Assembly: GCF_042679085.1 (NCBI RefSeq)
Contig: NZ_JBHTLQ010000089.1
Span: 1 to 9,265 of the forward strand
DNA: 9,265 bases
From: Phenylobacterium conjunctum
GTDB lineage: Bacteria; Pseudomonadota; Alphaproteobacteria; Caulobacterales; Caulobacteraceae
Direction: 5' to 3'
Part shown: positions 1 through 6,184 of the stretch, piece after piece
How the letters are laid out: every line of letters starts with the position of its first letter
How positions within the stretch are numbered: the stretch's first letter is position 1
Made by a program: the position numbers and the translations under genes
The notes under the pieces: model-generated
Told to the model about the DNA's origin: nothing
Seen by the model: only the letters and a program-made list of their open reading frames with translations
The model's database searches: none

Positions 1-377
1 CGCCCGTGGCGGCCCAGCCCGCTGGCCCTGTCGCGGCCCTGCCGGTGACCAAGCCCGCCCTGAAGCCGGCCATCGCCAATCCGCCGCCGAAGCCGGTGAC
101 CACCCTGGCTCCCGCGCCGGCGCCCGCCGCCGCGTCTGGCAGCTTCATGGTCCAGATCGGCGCCTTCTCGTCCCAGGCCCAGGCCGACAAGGGCTGGAGC
201 GTCGCGGCCGGCATCGCCCCCGGCGCCGCTGTCGGCAAGGGCAAGAAGGTCGAGGCCATCCAGAAGGACGGCGCCACCCTTTACCGCACCTCGGTGACCG
301 GCTTCTCCAGCCGCGCCGATGCGACGGCCTTCTGTGACAAGCTCAAGGCCGCGGGCAAGAGCTGCTTCGTGAAGTGA
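1..377 (+). CDS. SPOR-domain protein, 3' end only (5' part outside window)
   Basis: This is the C-terminal part of a larger gene. The frame is open from base 3 to the TGA at 375-377, and the GTG at base 6 is an internal valine codon, not a start. About 45 visible residues are a Pro/Ala/Lys-rich linker. They are followed by a complete SPOR domain of roughly 78 residues, starting at the FMVQIGAFSS motif (about base 145) and ending at the C-terminal lysine. SPOR domains bind septal peptidoglycan whose glycan strands have lost their stem peptides, and they usually sit in the periplasm behind one membrane anchor. Two cysteines near the end (AFC and SCFVK, ten residues apart) could form a disulfide, as known in some SPOR domains. 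The stop overlaps the GTG start of nagZ (GTGA), suggesting coupled expression with a peptidoglycan recycling enzyme. The N-terminus is not visible, so FtsN-like, DamX-like or other SPOR architectures cannot be told apart. Confidence 0.9.
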   Translation, partial: PVAAQPAGPVAALPVTKPALKPAIANPPPKPVTTLAPAPAPAAASGSFMVQIGAFSSQAQADKGWSVAAGIAPGAAVGKGKKVEAIQKDGATLYRTSVTGFSSRADATAFCDKLKAAGKSCFVK

Positions 378-1390
378 CCGCCCGGGCCTGCATCCTCGGC
401 TGCGCGGGTCCGGTCCTGACCTCGGAAGAGGCCGCCTTCTTCCGGCGCGCCCGGCCCTGGGGCTTCATCCTGTTCCGGCGCAACATCGAAACGCCGGACC
501 AGACCCGGGCCCTGGTCAACGCCTTGCGCGAGAGCGTGGGCCGCGAGGACGCGCCCGTGCTGGTCGACCAGGAAGGCGGACGGGTCCAGCGGCTCGGCCC
601 GCCGCACTGGCGGCGCTATCCGGCCGGCCGCGCCTATGGCGAGCTGCCGGTGGAGGACCGCCGGGAGATCACCCGTCTGGGGGCGCGTCTGATTGCGCAT
701 GACCTGGCCGCCCTGGGGATCAATGTGGACTGCCTGCCGGTGCTCGACGTGCCGGACCCCCAGATGCATGAGGTGATCGGCGACCGCGCCTATGATCCGA
801 CGCCGGAGGGTGTCGCGCTCCTGGGCCGCGCCGCCTGCGAGGGCCTGATGGCCGGTGGCGTCCTGCCGGTGGTCAAGCACATCCCCGGCCATGGCCGCGC
901 CCGCGCCGACAGCCATCTCGAATTGCCCGTGGTGGACGCCAGCCGCGCCGAGCTGGAGGCTCGGGACTTCATTCCCTTCCAGGCCCTGTCGGACATGCCG
1001 ATGGCGATGAGCGCTCACGTGGTCTACGCCGACCTGGATCCGAGCTTGCCAGCGACCCTGTCGCGGCGGGTGCTGGACGTCGCGGTACGCGGGATCATCG
1101 GGTTCGACGGCCTGCTGATGACCGACGACCTGTCGATGAAGGCCCTGGGCGGCGACTTCGACGACCGCGCGGCCGCCGCGCTCGACGCCGGCTGCGACAT
1201 GATCCTGCACTGCAATGGCGACATAGCGGAGATGCAGGCGGTGGCCCAGGGGACCTGGTTCCTGGAAGGCCGCGCCGCCGAGCGGGCCTATGCCGCGCTC
1301 CAGCGGACGCCCAAGCGGGTTGAGCCCTTCGACGCCGCGGCCGCCAACGCCCGGTTCGACGCCGCCTTCGCCGGGAGGCTGGCGGCATGA
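374..1390 (+). CDS. nagZ: Beta-N-acetylhexosaminidase NagZ (glycoside hydrolase family 3)
   Basis: NagZ removes N-acetylglucosamine from GlcNAc-anhydroMurNAc-peptides in the cytoplasm during peptidoglycan recycling. In many bacteria its products also signal beta-lactamase induction. At 338 residues it has the usual length of the single-domain Gram-negative form. Visible hallmarks are WGFILFRRN (29-37), LVDQEGGRVQRL (63-74), the KHIPGHG loop (168-174) with D179 and H181 as the mobile Asp/His general acid-base pair, and the nucleophile motif MTDDLSM (249-255), where D251 aligns with the known catalytic aspartate. There is no signal peptide, consistent with cytoplasmic action. The GTG start at 374 is chosen because the conserved N-terminal strand (ACILGCAGP) begins directly after it and no other start fits. 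Its Shine-Dalgarno is poor, so translation is probably coupled to the upstream SPOR gene. Its end overlaps scpA by ATGA. Confidence 0.96.
   Translation: MTARACILGCAGPVLTSEEAAFFRRARPWGFILFRRNIETPDQTRALVNALRESVGREDAPVLVDQEGGRVQRLGPPHWRRYPAGRAYGELPVEDRREITRLGARLIAHDLAALGINVDCLPVLDVPDPQMHEVIGDRAYDPTPEGVALLGRAACEGLMAGGVLPVVKHIPGHGRARADSHLELPVVDASRAELEARDFIPFQALSDMPMAMSAHVVYADLDPSLPATLSRRVLDVAVRGIIGFDGLLMTDDLSMKALGGDFDDRAAAALDAGCDMILHCNGDIAEMQAVAQGTWFLEGRAAERAYAALQRTPKRVEPFDAAAANARFDAAFAGRLAA
1373..1378 (+). promoter_or_regulatory. Ribosome binding site of scpA
   Basis: GGGAGG lies 8 bases before the scpA ATG, inside the last codons of nagZ. It is the best Shine-Dalgarno in the first operon and supports the start at 1387, so scpA need not rely on coupling alone. 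Confidence 0.7.
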
Positions 1391-2217
1391 CCGATCGCAG
1401 CTTCCAGCCCAATCTCGACTTCCAGGCCGCCAGCACGGCGGCTGAGGACGGCGACGCCCTGATCGTCGACCTGGAGGGCTATGAAGGCCCCCTGCATGTG
1501 CTGCTGGCCCTGGCCCGCAACCAGAAGGTCGACCTGCTGAAGCTGTCGGTCACCAAACTCGCCGACCAGTACCTGGCCTTCGTGCAGCAGGCCCGCCGCC
1601 TGCGGTTCTCGCTCGCCGCGGACTATCTGGTGATGGCGGCCTGGCTGGCCTACCTGAAATCCCGCCTCCTATTGCCCAAGCCCGAACGGCCCAAGGGCGA
1701 GGAGCCGCCCGCCGAGGAGGTCGCCGCCCAACTGGCCTTCCGCCTGGCCAAGCTTGACGCCATGCGCAAGGCGGCCGAGGCCCTGAAGGACCGCGCCCAA
1801 CTTGGCCGCGACGTCTTTGTCCGCGGCGATCCCGACGCCATCCAGGTGGTGCCGTCCGGACGGCTGGAAGGCGATCTCTACGGCCTGATGAGCGCCTATA
1901 TCGACCAGCGCCGCAAGGAGCAGGGCCGGCACTACACCCCGATGAGCCGGCACCAGGCCTATCCGCTGGAAGACGCCCGCGACCGCCTGCGCGAGTTGCT
2001 GCCCGACCTGACCCGCTGGACGGCCCTGTCCGGGGTCGCGCCCCTGCCGGAGGCCATGCGCCGGGCGGACGGGGAGGGGCCGAGCAGGGCCTCCTATGTG
2101 GCCTCGACCCTGTCGGCCAGCCTGGAGCTGGTGAAGGAAGGCATGCTGGAGACCCGCCAGCTAGAAGCCTTCGCCGACATCTATCTCCGCGCCCGACGGG
2201 CGGGGGCGGGCCTATGA
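1387..2217 (+). CDS. scpA: Segregation and condensation protein A (kleisin)
   Basis: ScpA is the kleisin subunit of the bacterial SMC-ScpA-ScpB condensin. It bridges SMC heads and recruits a ScpB dimer for chromosome compaction and segregation. The N-terminal signature YEGPLHVLLALARNQKVDL (32-50) is followed by the helical SMC-neck-binding region (SLAADYLVMAAWLAYLKSRL, 75-94). A linker contains the acidic GEEPPAEE stretch (104-111), and the C-terminal winged helix ends in LVKEGMLETRQLEAFADIYL (248-267). At 276 residues it is slightly longer than the roughly 250 common in Firmicutes, with about 28 residues before the conserved GYEGPL core. The start is supported by the Shine-Dalgarno at 1373 and by the ATGA overlap with nagZ. 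It overlaps scpB by another ATGA, which fits balanced synthesis of partners in one complex. Confidence 0.97.
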   Translation: MTDRSFQPNLDFQAASTAAEDGDALIVDLEGYEGPLHVLLALARNQKVDLLKLSVTKLADQYLAFVQQARRLRFSLAADYLVMAAWLAYLKSRLLLPKPERPKGEEPPAEEVAAQLAFRLAKLDAMRKAAEALKDRAQLGRDVFVRGDPDAIQVVPSGRLEGDLYGLMSAYIDQRRKEQGRHYTPMSRHQAYPLEDARDRLRELLPDLTRWTALSGVAPLPEAMRRADGEGPSRASYVASTLSASLELVKEGMLETRQLEAFADIYLRARRAGAGL

Positions 2218-2867
2218 GCGAGCTGACCGAGCGCCAGATCGAGGCGCTGCTGTTCGCAGCCGCCGGGCCGCTGAGCATCGACGACCTCGCCAAGCGCCTG
2301 CCGCAGGATGCTGATGTCGAGGCAGGGCTGGCGGCGCTGAAGGCCCGCTATGAGGGCCGGGGCGTGGAGCTGGTCCAGGTCGCTGACCGCTGGCGGTTCC
2401 AGACCGCGCCGGATCTGTCGCACCTGATGACCGAGGAGCGCGACGAGCCGCGGCGCCTGTCGAAGGCCGCCCAGGAGACCCTGGCCATCATCGCTTACCA
2501 CCAGCCTGTGACCCGGGCCGAGATCGAGGCGGTGCGCGGGGTGCAGGCCTCGAAGGGCACGCTGGACGTCCTGCTCGAGTTCGGCCTTGTGCGGATGCGC
2601 GGGCGCCGGCGTTCGCCCGGCCGGCCCGTGACCTACGGCACCACTGACGCCTTCCTGGAGCACTATGGGCTGGCCAGCCTGTCCGACCTGCCGGGCATGG
2701 CCGAGATGAAGGCCGCCGGCCTGCTCAGCCTCGACCTGCCGCCGGACTTCGCCATTCCGAACCCCGGCGGGCCGGTGTCGGACGAAGACCCCATGGACCT
2801 GGACGACGACGCGGCGCCCGAATTTCACGTCGACTATCTGGGCGACGATCAGAACGAGGCGAATTGA
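2214..2867 (+). CDS. scpB: Segregation and condensation protein B
   Basis: ScpB is the dimeric winged-helix partner that binds the ScpA linker in the SMC complex. Two winged-helix domains are recognisable. The N-terminal one runs from about residue 5 (RQIEALLFAAAGPLSIDDLA). The second carries the hallmark ETLAIIAYHQPVTRAEIEAV (88-107), followed by SKGTLDVLLEFGLV (113-126) and GRPVTYGTTDAFLEHYGL (136-153). The protein is 217 residues, close to the family norm. The last 30 residues form an acidic tail (DEDPMDLDDD at 190-199) that looks disordered. No clear Shine-Dalgarno precedes the ATG, so translation is probably reinitiated from scpA through the ATGA overlap. It is the last gene of the first operon: 110 bases with a promoter candidate separate it from tatA. 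Confidence 0.96.
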   Translation: MSELTERQIEALLFAAAGPLSIDDLAKRLPQDADVEAGLAALKARYEGRGVELVQVADRWRFQTAPDLSHLMTEERDEPRRLSKAAQETLAIIAYHQPVTRAEIEAVRGVQASKGTLDVLLEFGLVRMRGRRRSPGRPVTYGTTDAFLEHYGLASLSDLPGMAEMKAAGLLSLDLPPDFAIPNPGGPVSDEDPMDLDDDAAPEFHVDYLGDDQNEAN

Positions 2868-2887
2868 TCCCCTGCAGCGGGATGCGA

Positions 2888-2917
2888 TTGGCGCAGGGCC
2901 CGGGGACAGACTATATA
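2888..2917 (+). promoter_or_regulatory. Candidate housekeeping promoter of tatABC
   Basis: In the 110-base scpB-tatA gap, TTGGCGC (2888-2894) matches 6 of 7 positions of the Caulobacter vegetative -35 (TTGACGS). ACTATATA (2910-2917) matches 6 of 8 of the -10 (GCTANAWC), with a 15-base spacer, just above the 10-14 described. The AT-rich TATATA stands out in a very GC-rich context. It lies about 60 bases before the tatA ATG. Assignment is by eye. Confidence 0.5.
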
Positions 2918-2961
2918 GCGACGCAAGGGCGGGCGCGCGGCGAGGGATCGCCGCCGACGAC

Positions 2962-2967
2962 AAGGAG
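2962..2967 (+). promoter_or_regulatory. Ribosome binding site of tatA
   Basis: AAGGAG, the strongest Shine-Dalgarno seen in the window, lies 10 bases before the ATG at 2978. It favours this ATG over the in-frame ATG at 2987, which would be 19 bases away. A strong site here fits the known need for TatA in large excess over TatB and TatC. Confidence 0.75.
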
Positions 2968-2977
2968 TTAGGACGCC

Positions 2978-3193
2978 ATGGGCGCGATGAGTTGGGTTCA
3001 CTGGGTGCTGGTCATCGGCGTGGCCGCCCTGCTGTTCGGCGGCGGCGGTAAGCTGTCCGGCCTGATGGGCGACGCCGCCAAGGGTATCCGCGCCTTCCGC
3101 GAAGGCCTGAAGGGCGACGACGTCGTGGCCGACAAGTCCTCGGACGCCACGCCGCTGCCGCGTGAGCGCGAGAAGGACGAAGTCCGCAGCTGA
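2978..3193 (+). CDS. tatA: Sec-independent translocase subunit TatA
   Basis: TatA oligomerises at the TatBC receptor to let folded twin-arginine substrates cross the inner membrane. This 71-residue protein has the normal plan: a short periplasmic N-terminus, one membrane helix (about 5-20, WVHWVLVIGVAALLF), a glycine hinge (GGGG, 21-24), an amphipathic helix (about 25-43, ending IRAFREGLKG) and a short charged, probably disordered tail. The hinge reads FGGGGKLSGLMGD instead of the enterobacterial FGTKKL type, a form common in alphaproteobacterial TatA as far as I recall. It is the first gene of tatABC, with its own promoter candidate and strong ribosome binding site. A 71-base gap holding a hairpin separates it from tatB. 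TatE is a possible alternative name for small TatA-like proteins, but the operon position makes it TatA. Confidence 0.93.
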   Translation: MGAMSWVHWVLVIGVAALLFGGGGKLSGLMGDAAKGIRAFREGLKGDDVVADKSSDATPLPREREKDEVRS

Positions 3194-3216
3194 TCAGCGG
3201 CGGTTCACCAGATTTC

Positions 3217-3243
3217 GCCCACGCCGGTCCCGCCGGCGTGGGC
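3217..3243 (+). terminator. Perfect 11-bp hairpin between tatA and tatB
   Basis: GCCCACGCCGG (3217-3227) and CCGGCGTGGGC (3233-3243) are exact reverse complements around the 5-base loop TCCCG. The hairpin sits 23 bases after the tatA stop and 21 bases before the tatB start. It is followed by TTGCACGTTTA, not a clean T-run, so it is better seen as a leaky terminator/attenuator or an RNA-stabilising 3' end for tatA than as a strong intrinsic terminator. Either role would give more tatA than tatBC product. The structure is certain from sequence; the role is inferred. Confidence 0.6.
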
Positions 3244-3264
3244 TTGCACGTTTAGGTCCAGCGG

Positions 3265-3852
3265 ATGATTCCCGAAGTCGGCGGGTCGGAACTGATCCTC
3301 ATCGCCATCGTGGCGCTGATTGTCGTGGGCCCCAAGGACCTGCCGGTGATGCTGCGCAAGGTGGGGCAGTTCGTCGCCAAGCTGCGCGGCATGGCCGCCG
3401 AGTTCCGCGCCAGTTTCGATGAGATGGCCCGCCAGTCCGAGCTGGACGAGTTGCGCAAGGAAGTCGAGGCCATGCGCCGCGGCCAGGCCATGGACATGGC
3501 CGCCAGCGAGGCCGGCGACGTCCAGGTCAACCAGATCTTCAGCGACATCGAGAACAGCCTGAAGGGCTCGGACGTCTCATTCCATCCGGGCATGGCCGCC
3601 AGCCACCTGCCGCAGCCGCCCATCGAACCCATTCCCGAGCTTGAGGTTCAGGCCGCCGCCGAGGCTCCCAAGATCAAAGCCGCCCGACCGCCGCGCCGCA
3701 AGCCGGCCGCCGAGGGCGCTGCGAAGCCCAAGGCGGCGGCTAAGCCGAAGACCGCCGCGAAGCCCAAGGCTGCAAACAAGACCGCCGCCAAGACAGCGGC
3801 CGCCAAGCCCGCGCCCAAGCCGCGCAAGGCCAAGACGGGGACCGTGGCGTGA
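3265..3852 (+). CDS. tatB: Sec-independent translocase subunit TatB
   Basis: TatB forms the substrate receptor with TatC and binds twin-arginine signal peptides. Residues 1-30 carry the diagnostic pattern: G7-S8-E9-L10, a short membrane helix (about 9-22, ELILIAIVALIVVG), then GPKDLPVMLRKVG (22-34). A long amphipathic and charged helical region follows (35-75, RASFDEMARQSELDELRKEV). The conserved part ends near residue 102. From about 136 to 192 the tail is almost only Lys, Ala and Pro with repeated AAKPK units. At 195 residues it is longer than the roughly 170 of E. coli TatB. The ATG at 3265 has no strong Shine-Dalgarno (GGTCCAGCGG upstream), in contrast to tatA. Its stop overlaps the tatC GTG (GTGA). 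The glutamate near residue 8, the GPKxLP motif and the distance to tatC distinguish it from a second TatA. Confidence 0.95.
   Translation: MIPEVGGSELILIAIVALIVVGPKDLPVMLRKVGQFVAKLRGMAAEFRASFDEMARQSELDELRKEVEAMRRGQAMDMAASEAGDVQVNQIFSDIENSLKGSDVSFHPGMAASHLPQPPIEPIPELEVQAAAEAPKIKAARPPRRKPAAEGAAKPKAAAKPKTAAKPKAANKTAAKTAAAKPAPKPRKAKTGTVA
3670..3849 (+). repeat. Low-complexity Lys/Ala/Pro repeat encoding the TatB tail
   Basis: Residues 136-195 of TatB are built from imperfect AAKPK/AAKT units (for example AAKPKAAAKPKTAAKPKAA at 152-170), resembling the tails of histone H1-like bacterial proteins. The DNA is a matching degenerate GCC/AAG/CCC array. Its length could vary between strains by slippage or unequal recombination. 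Confidence 0.7.
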
Positions 3853-4808
3853 GCGACGAAGACGAGATCGAGGCCTCGCGCGCGCCTCTGCTGGACCATC
3901 TGGTCGAGCTGCGCCAACGGCTGATCATCTGTGTCGGCGCCCTGATGGTCGGCTTCATGATCTGCTTCGGCTTCTCCAAGCAGATCTACATCGCCCTGCT
4001 GCACCCCTTCGAGATCGCCGCCCAGCTGCTGGCCGCCCAGAAGGCGGCGGAAGCGGGCGCCGTGCATGTGGGCTTCCTCGACAGCGTCCAGATCTTCCTG
4101 CACCTGAAGCCGGCCCCGCCCAATGCGGCCCAGGGCGGGGGCGCCTTTGACCTCCTGCTGGCCCTGGTCGGTCTGAAGGAAGTGCCGAGCGTGTCGGGGC
4201 AGGGGCTGAAGCTGGTCTTCACCGCGCCTCTGGAGTTCTTTTTCACCAAGCTGAAGCTGGCGGGTTTCGGGGCGGTGGTCCTGACCTTCCCGGTGCTGGC
4301 CTGGCAGGTCTACGGCTTCGTGGCGCCGGGCCTCTACAAGCGCGAGCGTCGGGCCTTCGTGCCGTTCCTGGTCGCCTCGCCGACCCTGTTCCTGGCTGGC
4401 GCCGCCCTGGTCTACTTCATGATCCTGCCCTTTGTGCTGTGGTTCTCCCTCAGCCAGCAGATCGTGGGGGCCGGGGCGATCTCGGTGGAGCTGCTGCCCA
4501 AGGTCTCGGACTACCTGTCCCTGGTCACGACCCTGTTGCTGGCCTTTGGCCTGTGCTTCCAACTGCCGGTGGTGCTGACCCTGCTGGGCCTGGCCGGGGT
4601 GGTGTCGTCCAAGATGCTGGCCGAGCTGCGCCGCTACGCCATCGTCGGCATCTTCATCGTGGCCGCCGTGGTGACCCCGCCGGACCCGATCAGCCAGGTG
4701 CTGCTCGCGACCCCGATCATCCTGCTCTACGAAATCTCGATCTGGTGCGTGAAGCTGATCGAATTCCGCCGCAAGGGCGGGGAGAGCCGGGACATCGTGC
4801 CGGTCTAG
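3849..4808 (+). CDS. tatC: Sec-independent translocase subunit TatC, with enlarged first periplasmic loop
   Basis: TatC is the polytopic core of the Tat receptor and recognises the twin-arginine motif. Six membrane helices can be placed near 25-42, 139-158, 172-196, 224-248, 262-277 and 281-301. Conserved signatures include HLVELRQRL (17-25), P53 after helix 1, FVAPGLYKRERR (157-168, with the glutamate needed for signal-peptide recognition at 166), SDYLSLV (220-226) and TPPDPISQ (276-283). At 319 residues it is about 60 longer than E. coli TatC. Nearly all the extra length lies between helix 1 and helix 2 (about 56-118), which includes QLLAAQKAAEAG, a PAPPNAAQGGG stretch and FDLLLALVGL. The TM4 position that is glutamate in E. 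coli (E170) is Q238 here (FGLCFQLP). The GTG start overlaps the tatB stop, giving coupled TatB/TatC synthesis. No frameshift is seen. Confidence 0.96.
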   Translation: MSDEDEIEASRAPLLDHLVELRQRLIICVGALMVGFMICFGFSKQIYIALLHPFEIAAQLLAAQKAAEAGAVHVGFLDSVQIFLHLKPAPPNAAQGGGAFDLLLALVGLKEVPSVSGQGLKLVFTAPLEFFFTKLKLAGFGAVVLTFPVLAWQVYGFVAPGLYKRERRAFVPFLVASPTLFLAGAALVYFMILPFVLWFSLSQQIVGAGAISVELLPKVSDYLSLVTTLLLAFGLCFQLPVVLTLLGLAGVVSSKMLAELRRYAIVGIFIVAAVVTPPDPISQVLLATPIILLYEISIWCVKLIEFRRKGGESRDIVPV

Positions 4809-4835
4809 GCGGACCAAAGCTGCGGCGTGTTTGTC

Positions 4836-4862
4836 TTGGCGCCCCCGCCGACGCGCTCTAGA
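4836..4862 (+). promoter_or_regulatory. Weak promoter candidate of serS
   Basis: In the 101-base tatC-serS gap, TTGGCGC (4836-4842) repeats exactly the -35-like heptamer found before tatA. After a 12-base spacer, GCTCTAGA (4855-4862) is a poor -10 match. Spacing fits the Caulobacter vegetative consensus. The gap otherwise shows no T-run terminator, so serS may also be read from tatABC. Confidence 0.3.
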
Positions 4863-4909
4863 GAAAGCCGCTTGTTCCATCGGCCATCCGGCCTACCGGC
4901 GGCGAGACC

Positions 4910-6184
4910 ATGCACGACATTCGAGCCATTCGCGACAACCCCGAGCTTTACGAGAAAGCCTGGGCGGCGAAGGGACGATCGGGCGCTGCGGCCGAGGCCC
5001 TGAAGCTGGACGAGGCCCTGCGCACCGCCCAGACCGCCCTGCAGACGGCCCAGAGCCGCCGCAACGACGCCTCCAAGCTGATCGGCCAGGCCAAGGCCAA
5101 GAAGGACGAAGCCGAGGCTCAGCGCCTGATGGCCGAGGTCGAGGCGCTGAAGGGCGAGCTCGCGACGCAAGGCGAGGCCGAGAAGGCCGCCCAGGACGCG
5201 CTGAAGGACCTGCTGGCCGCCCTGCCGAACATCCCGTTCCCGGACGTTCCGGACGGCGCCGACGAGCATGACAATGTCGAGGTGCGCCGTTGGGGCGAGC
5301 CCTTCGCCATCTCCAATCCGAAAGACCACGTCGATATCGGCGAGGGGCTGGGCCTGGTGGACTTCGACGCCGCCGCCCGGATGAGCGGCGCGCGGTTCAC
5401 GGTGCTGAAGGGCCAGCTGGCCCGGCTGGAGCGGGCGCTCGGCCAGTTCATGCTGGACCTGCAGACCCAGGAGCACGGCTACACTGAGATCTCGCCCCCG
5501 CTGCTGGTCAATGACGCGGCCGCTTATGGCACCGACAAGCTGCCGAAGTTCGCAGAGGACCTCTTCCAGACCACCGACGGCCGCTGGCTGATCCCCACCG
5601 CCGAGGTGCCGCTGACCAGCCTGGTCATGGGCCAGATCACGCCGTGGGAAGAGCTGCCGATGCGGGTCACGGCGCTTACCCCGTGCTTCCGCTCCGAGGC
5701 CGGCGCCTCGGGTCGCGACACCCGCGGCATGATCCGCCAGCACCAGTTCTACAAGGTGGAGCTTGTCTCCATCACGCCGCCCGATCAGAGCGAGGCCGAG
5801 CACGAGCGGATGGTCAATTGCGCCGAGACGGTGCTGAAGCGCCTGGAGCTGCCCTTCCGCACCATGCTGCTCTGCAAGGGCGACATGGGCTTCGGCGCGC
5901 GCAAGACCTATGACCTCGAGGTCTGGCTGCCCAGCCAGGGCAAGTACCGCGAGATCAGCTCCTGCTCGAACTGCGGCGACTTCCAGGCCCGGCGCATGGA
6001 CGCCCGGACCAAGAAGGCCGGCGAGAAGGGCACGGCTTACGTCCACACCCTGAACGGCTCGGGCCTGGCCGTGGGCCGGACCCTGGTGGCGATCATGGAG
6101 AACTATCAGGACGAGAACGGCCGCATCGCCATTCCCCAGGCCCTGCATCCCTACCTGCCTGGCCTGACGCATATCGGGGCCTGA
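4910..6184 (+). CDS. serS: Seryl-tRNA synthetase
   Basis: SerS is a class II synthetase that charges tRNA-Ser, and also tRNA-Sec where present, with serine. The 424 residues match the bacterial norm of about 425-430. The N-terminal tRNA-binding arm (about 27-103) is a long antiparallel coiled coil rich in Ala, Lys and Glu. The catalytic domain has TAEVPLT (230-236) for serine binding, motif 2 FRSEAGASGRDTRGMIRQHQ (260-279), and motif 3 around NGSGLAVGRTLVAIMENYQ (382-400) with the conserved arginine at 390. An SSCSNCGDFQARR stretch (350-362) is also typical of the family. The ATG at 4910 gives the normal N-terminus (MHDIRAIRDNPE). Its Shine-Dalgarno is weak. The TGA stop overlaps the surE ATG by one base (TGATG), implying coupling. 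Confidence 0.98.
   Translation: MHDIRAIRDNPELYEKAWAAKGRSGAAAEALKLDEALRTAQTALQTAQSRRNDASKLIGQAKAKKDEAEAQRLMAEVEALKGELATQGEAEKAAQDALKDLLAALPNIPFPDVPDGADEHDNVEVRRWGEPFAISNPKDHVDIGEGLGLVDFDAAARMSGARFTVLKGQLARLERALGQFMLDLQTQEHGYTEISPPLLVNDAAAYGTDKLPKFAEDLFQTTDGRWLIPTAEVPLTSLVMGQITPWEELPMRVTALTPCFRSEAGASGRDTRGMIRQHQFYKVELVSITPPDQSEAEHERMVNCAETVLKRLELPFRTMLLCKGDMGFGARKTYDLEVWLPSQGKYREISSCSNCGDFQARRMDARTKKAGEKGTAYVHTLNGSGLAVGRTLVAIMENYQDENGRIAIPQALHPYLPGLTHIGA

Noticed and set aside
281..1210. Minus-strand open frame of 309 codons over nagZ
   Set aside because: A compositional shadow of nagZ with no recognisable motif.
2867..2883. Small inverted repeat ATCCC/GGGAT after scpB as a terminator
   Set aside because: Only 5 base pairs with a 7-base loop and no T-run; too weak to call.
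3265..3271. GATTC overlapping the tatB start as a CcrM regulatory site
   Set aside because: A single GANTC site without other signals; such sites also occur inside genes by chance.
3648..4880. Minus-strand open frame of 410 codons over tatB/tatC
   Set aside because: A shadow of tatB and tatC; composition is His/Gln/Asp-rich and shows no domain.
4805..6172. Minus-strand open frame of 455 codons covering serS
   Set aside because: It mirrors serS exactly. G/C-rich third codon positions suppress stop codons on the opposite strand. Its translation is Gln/His/Arg/Leu-rich with no family motif.
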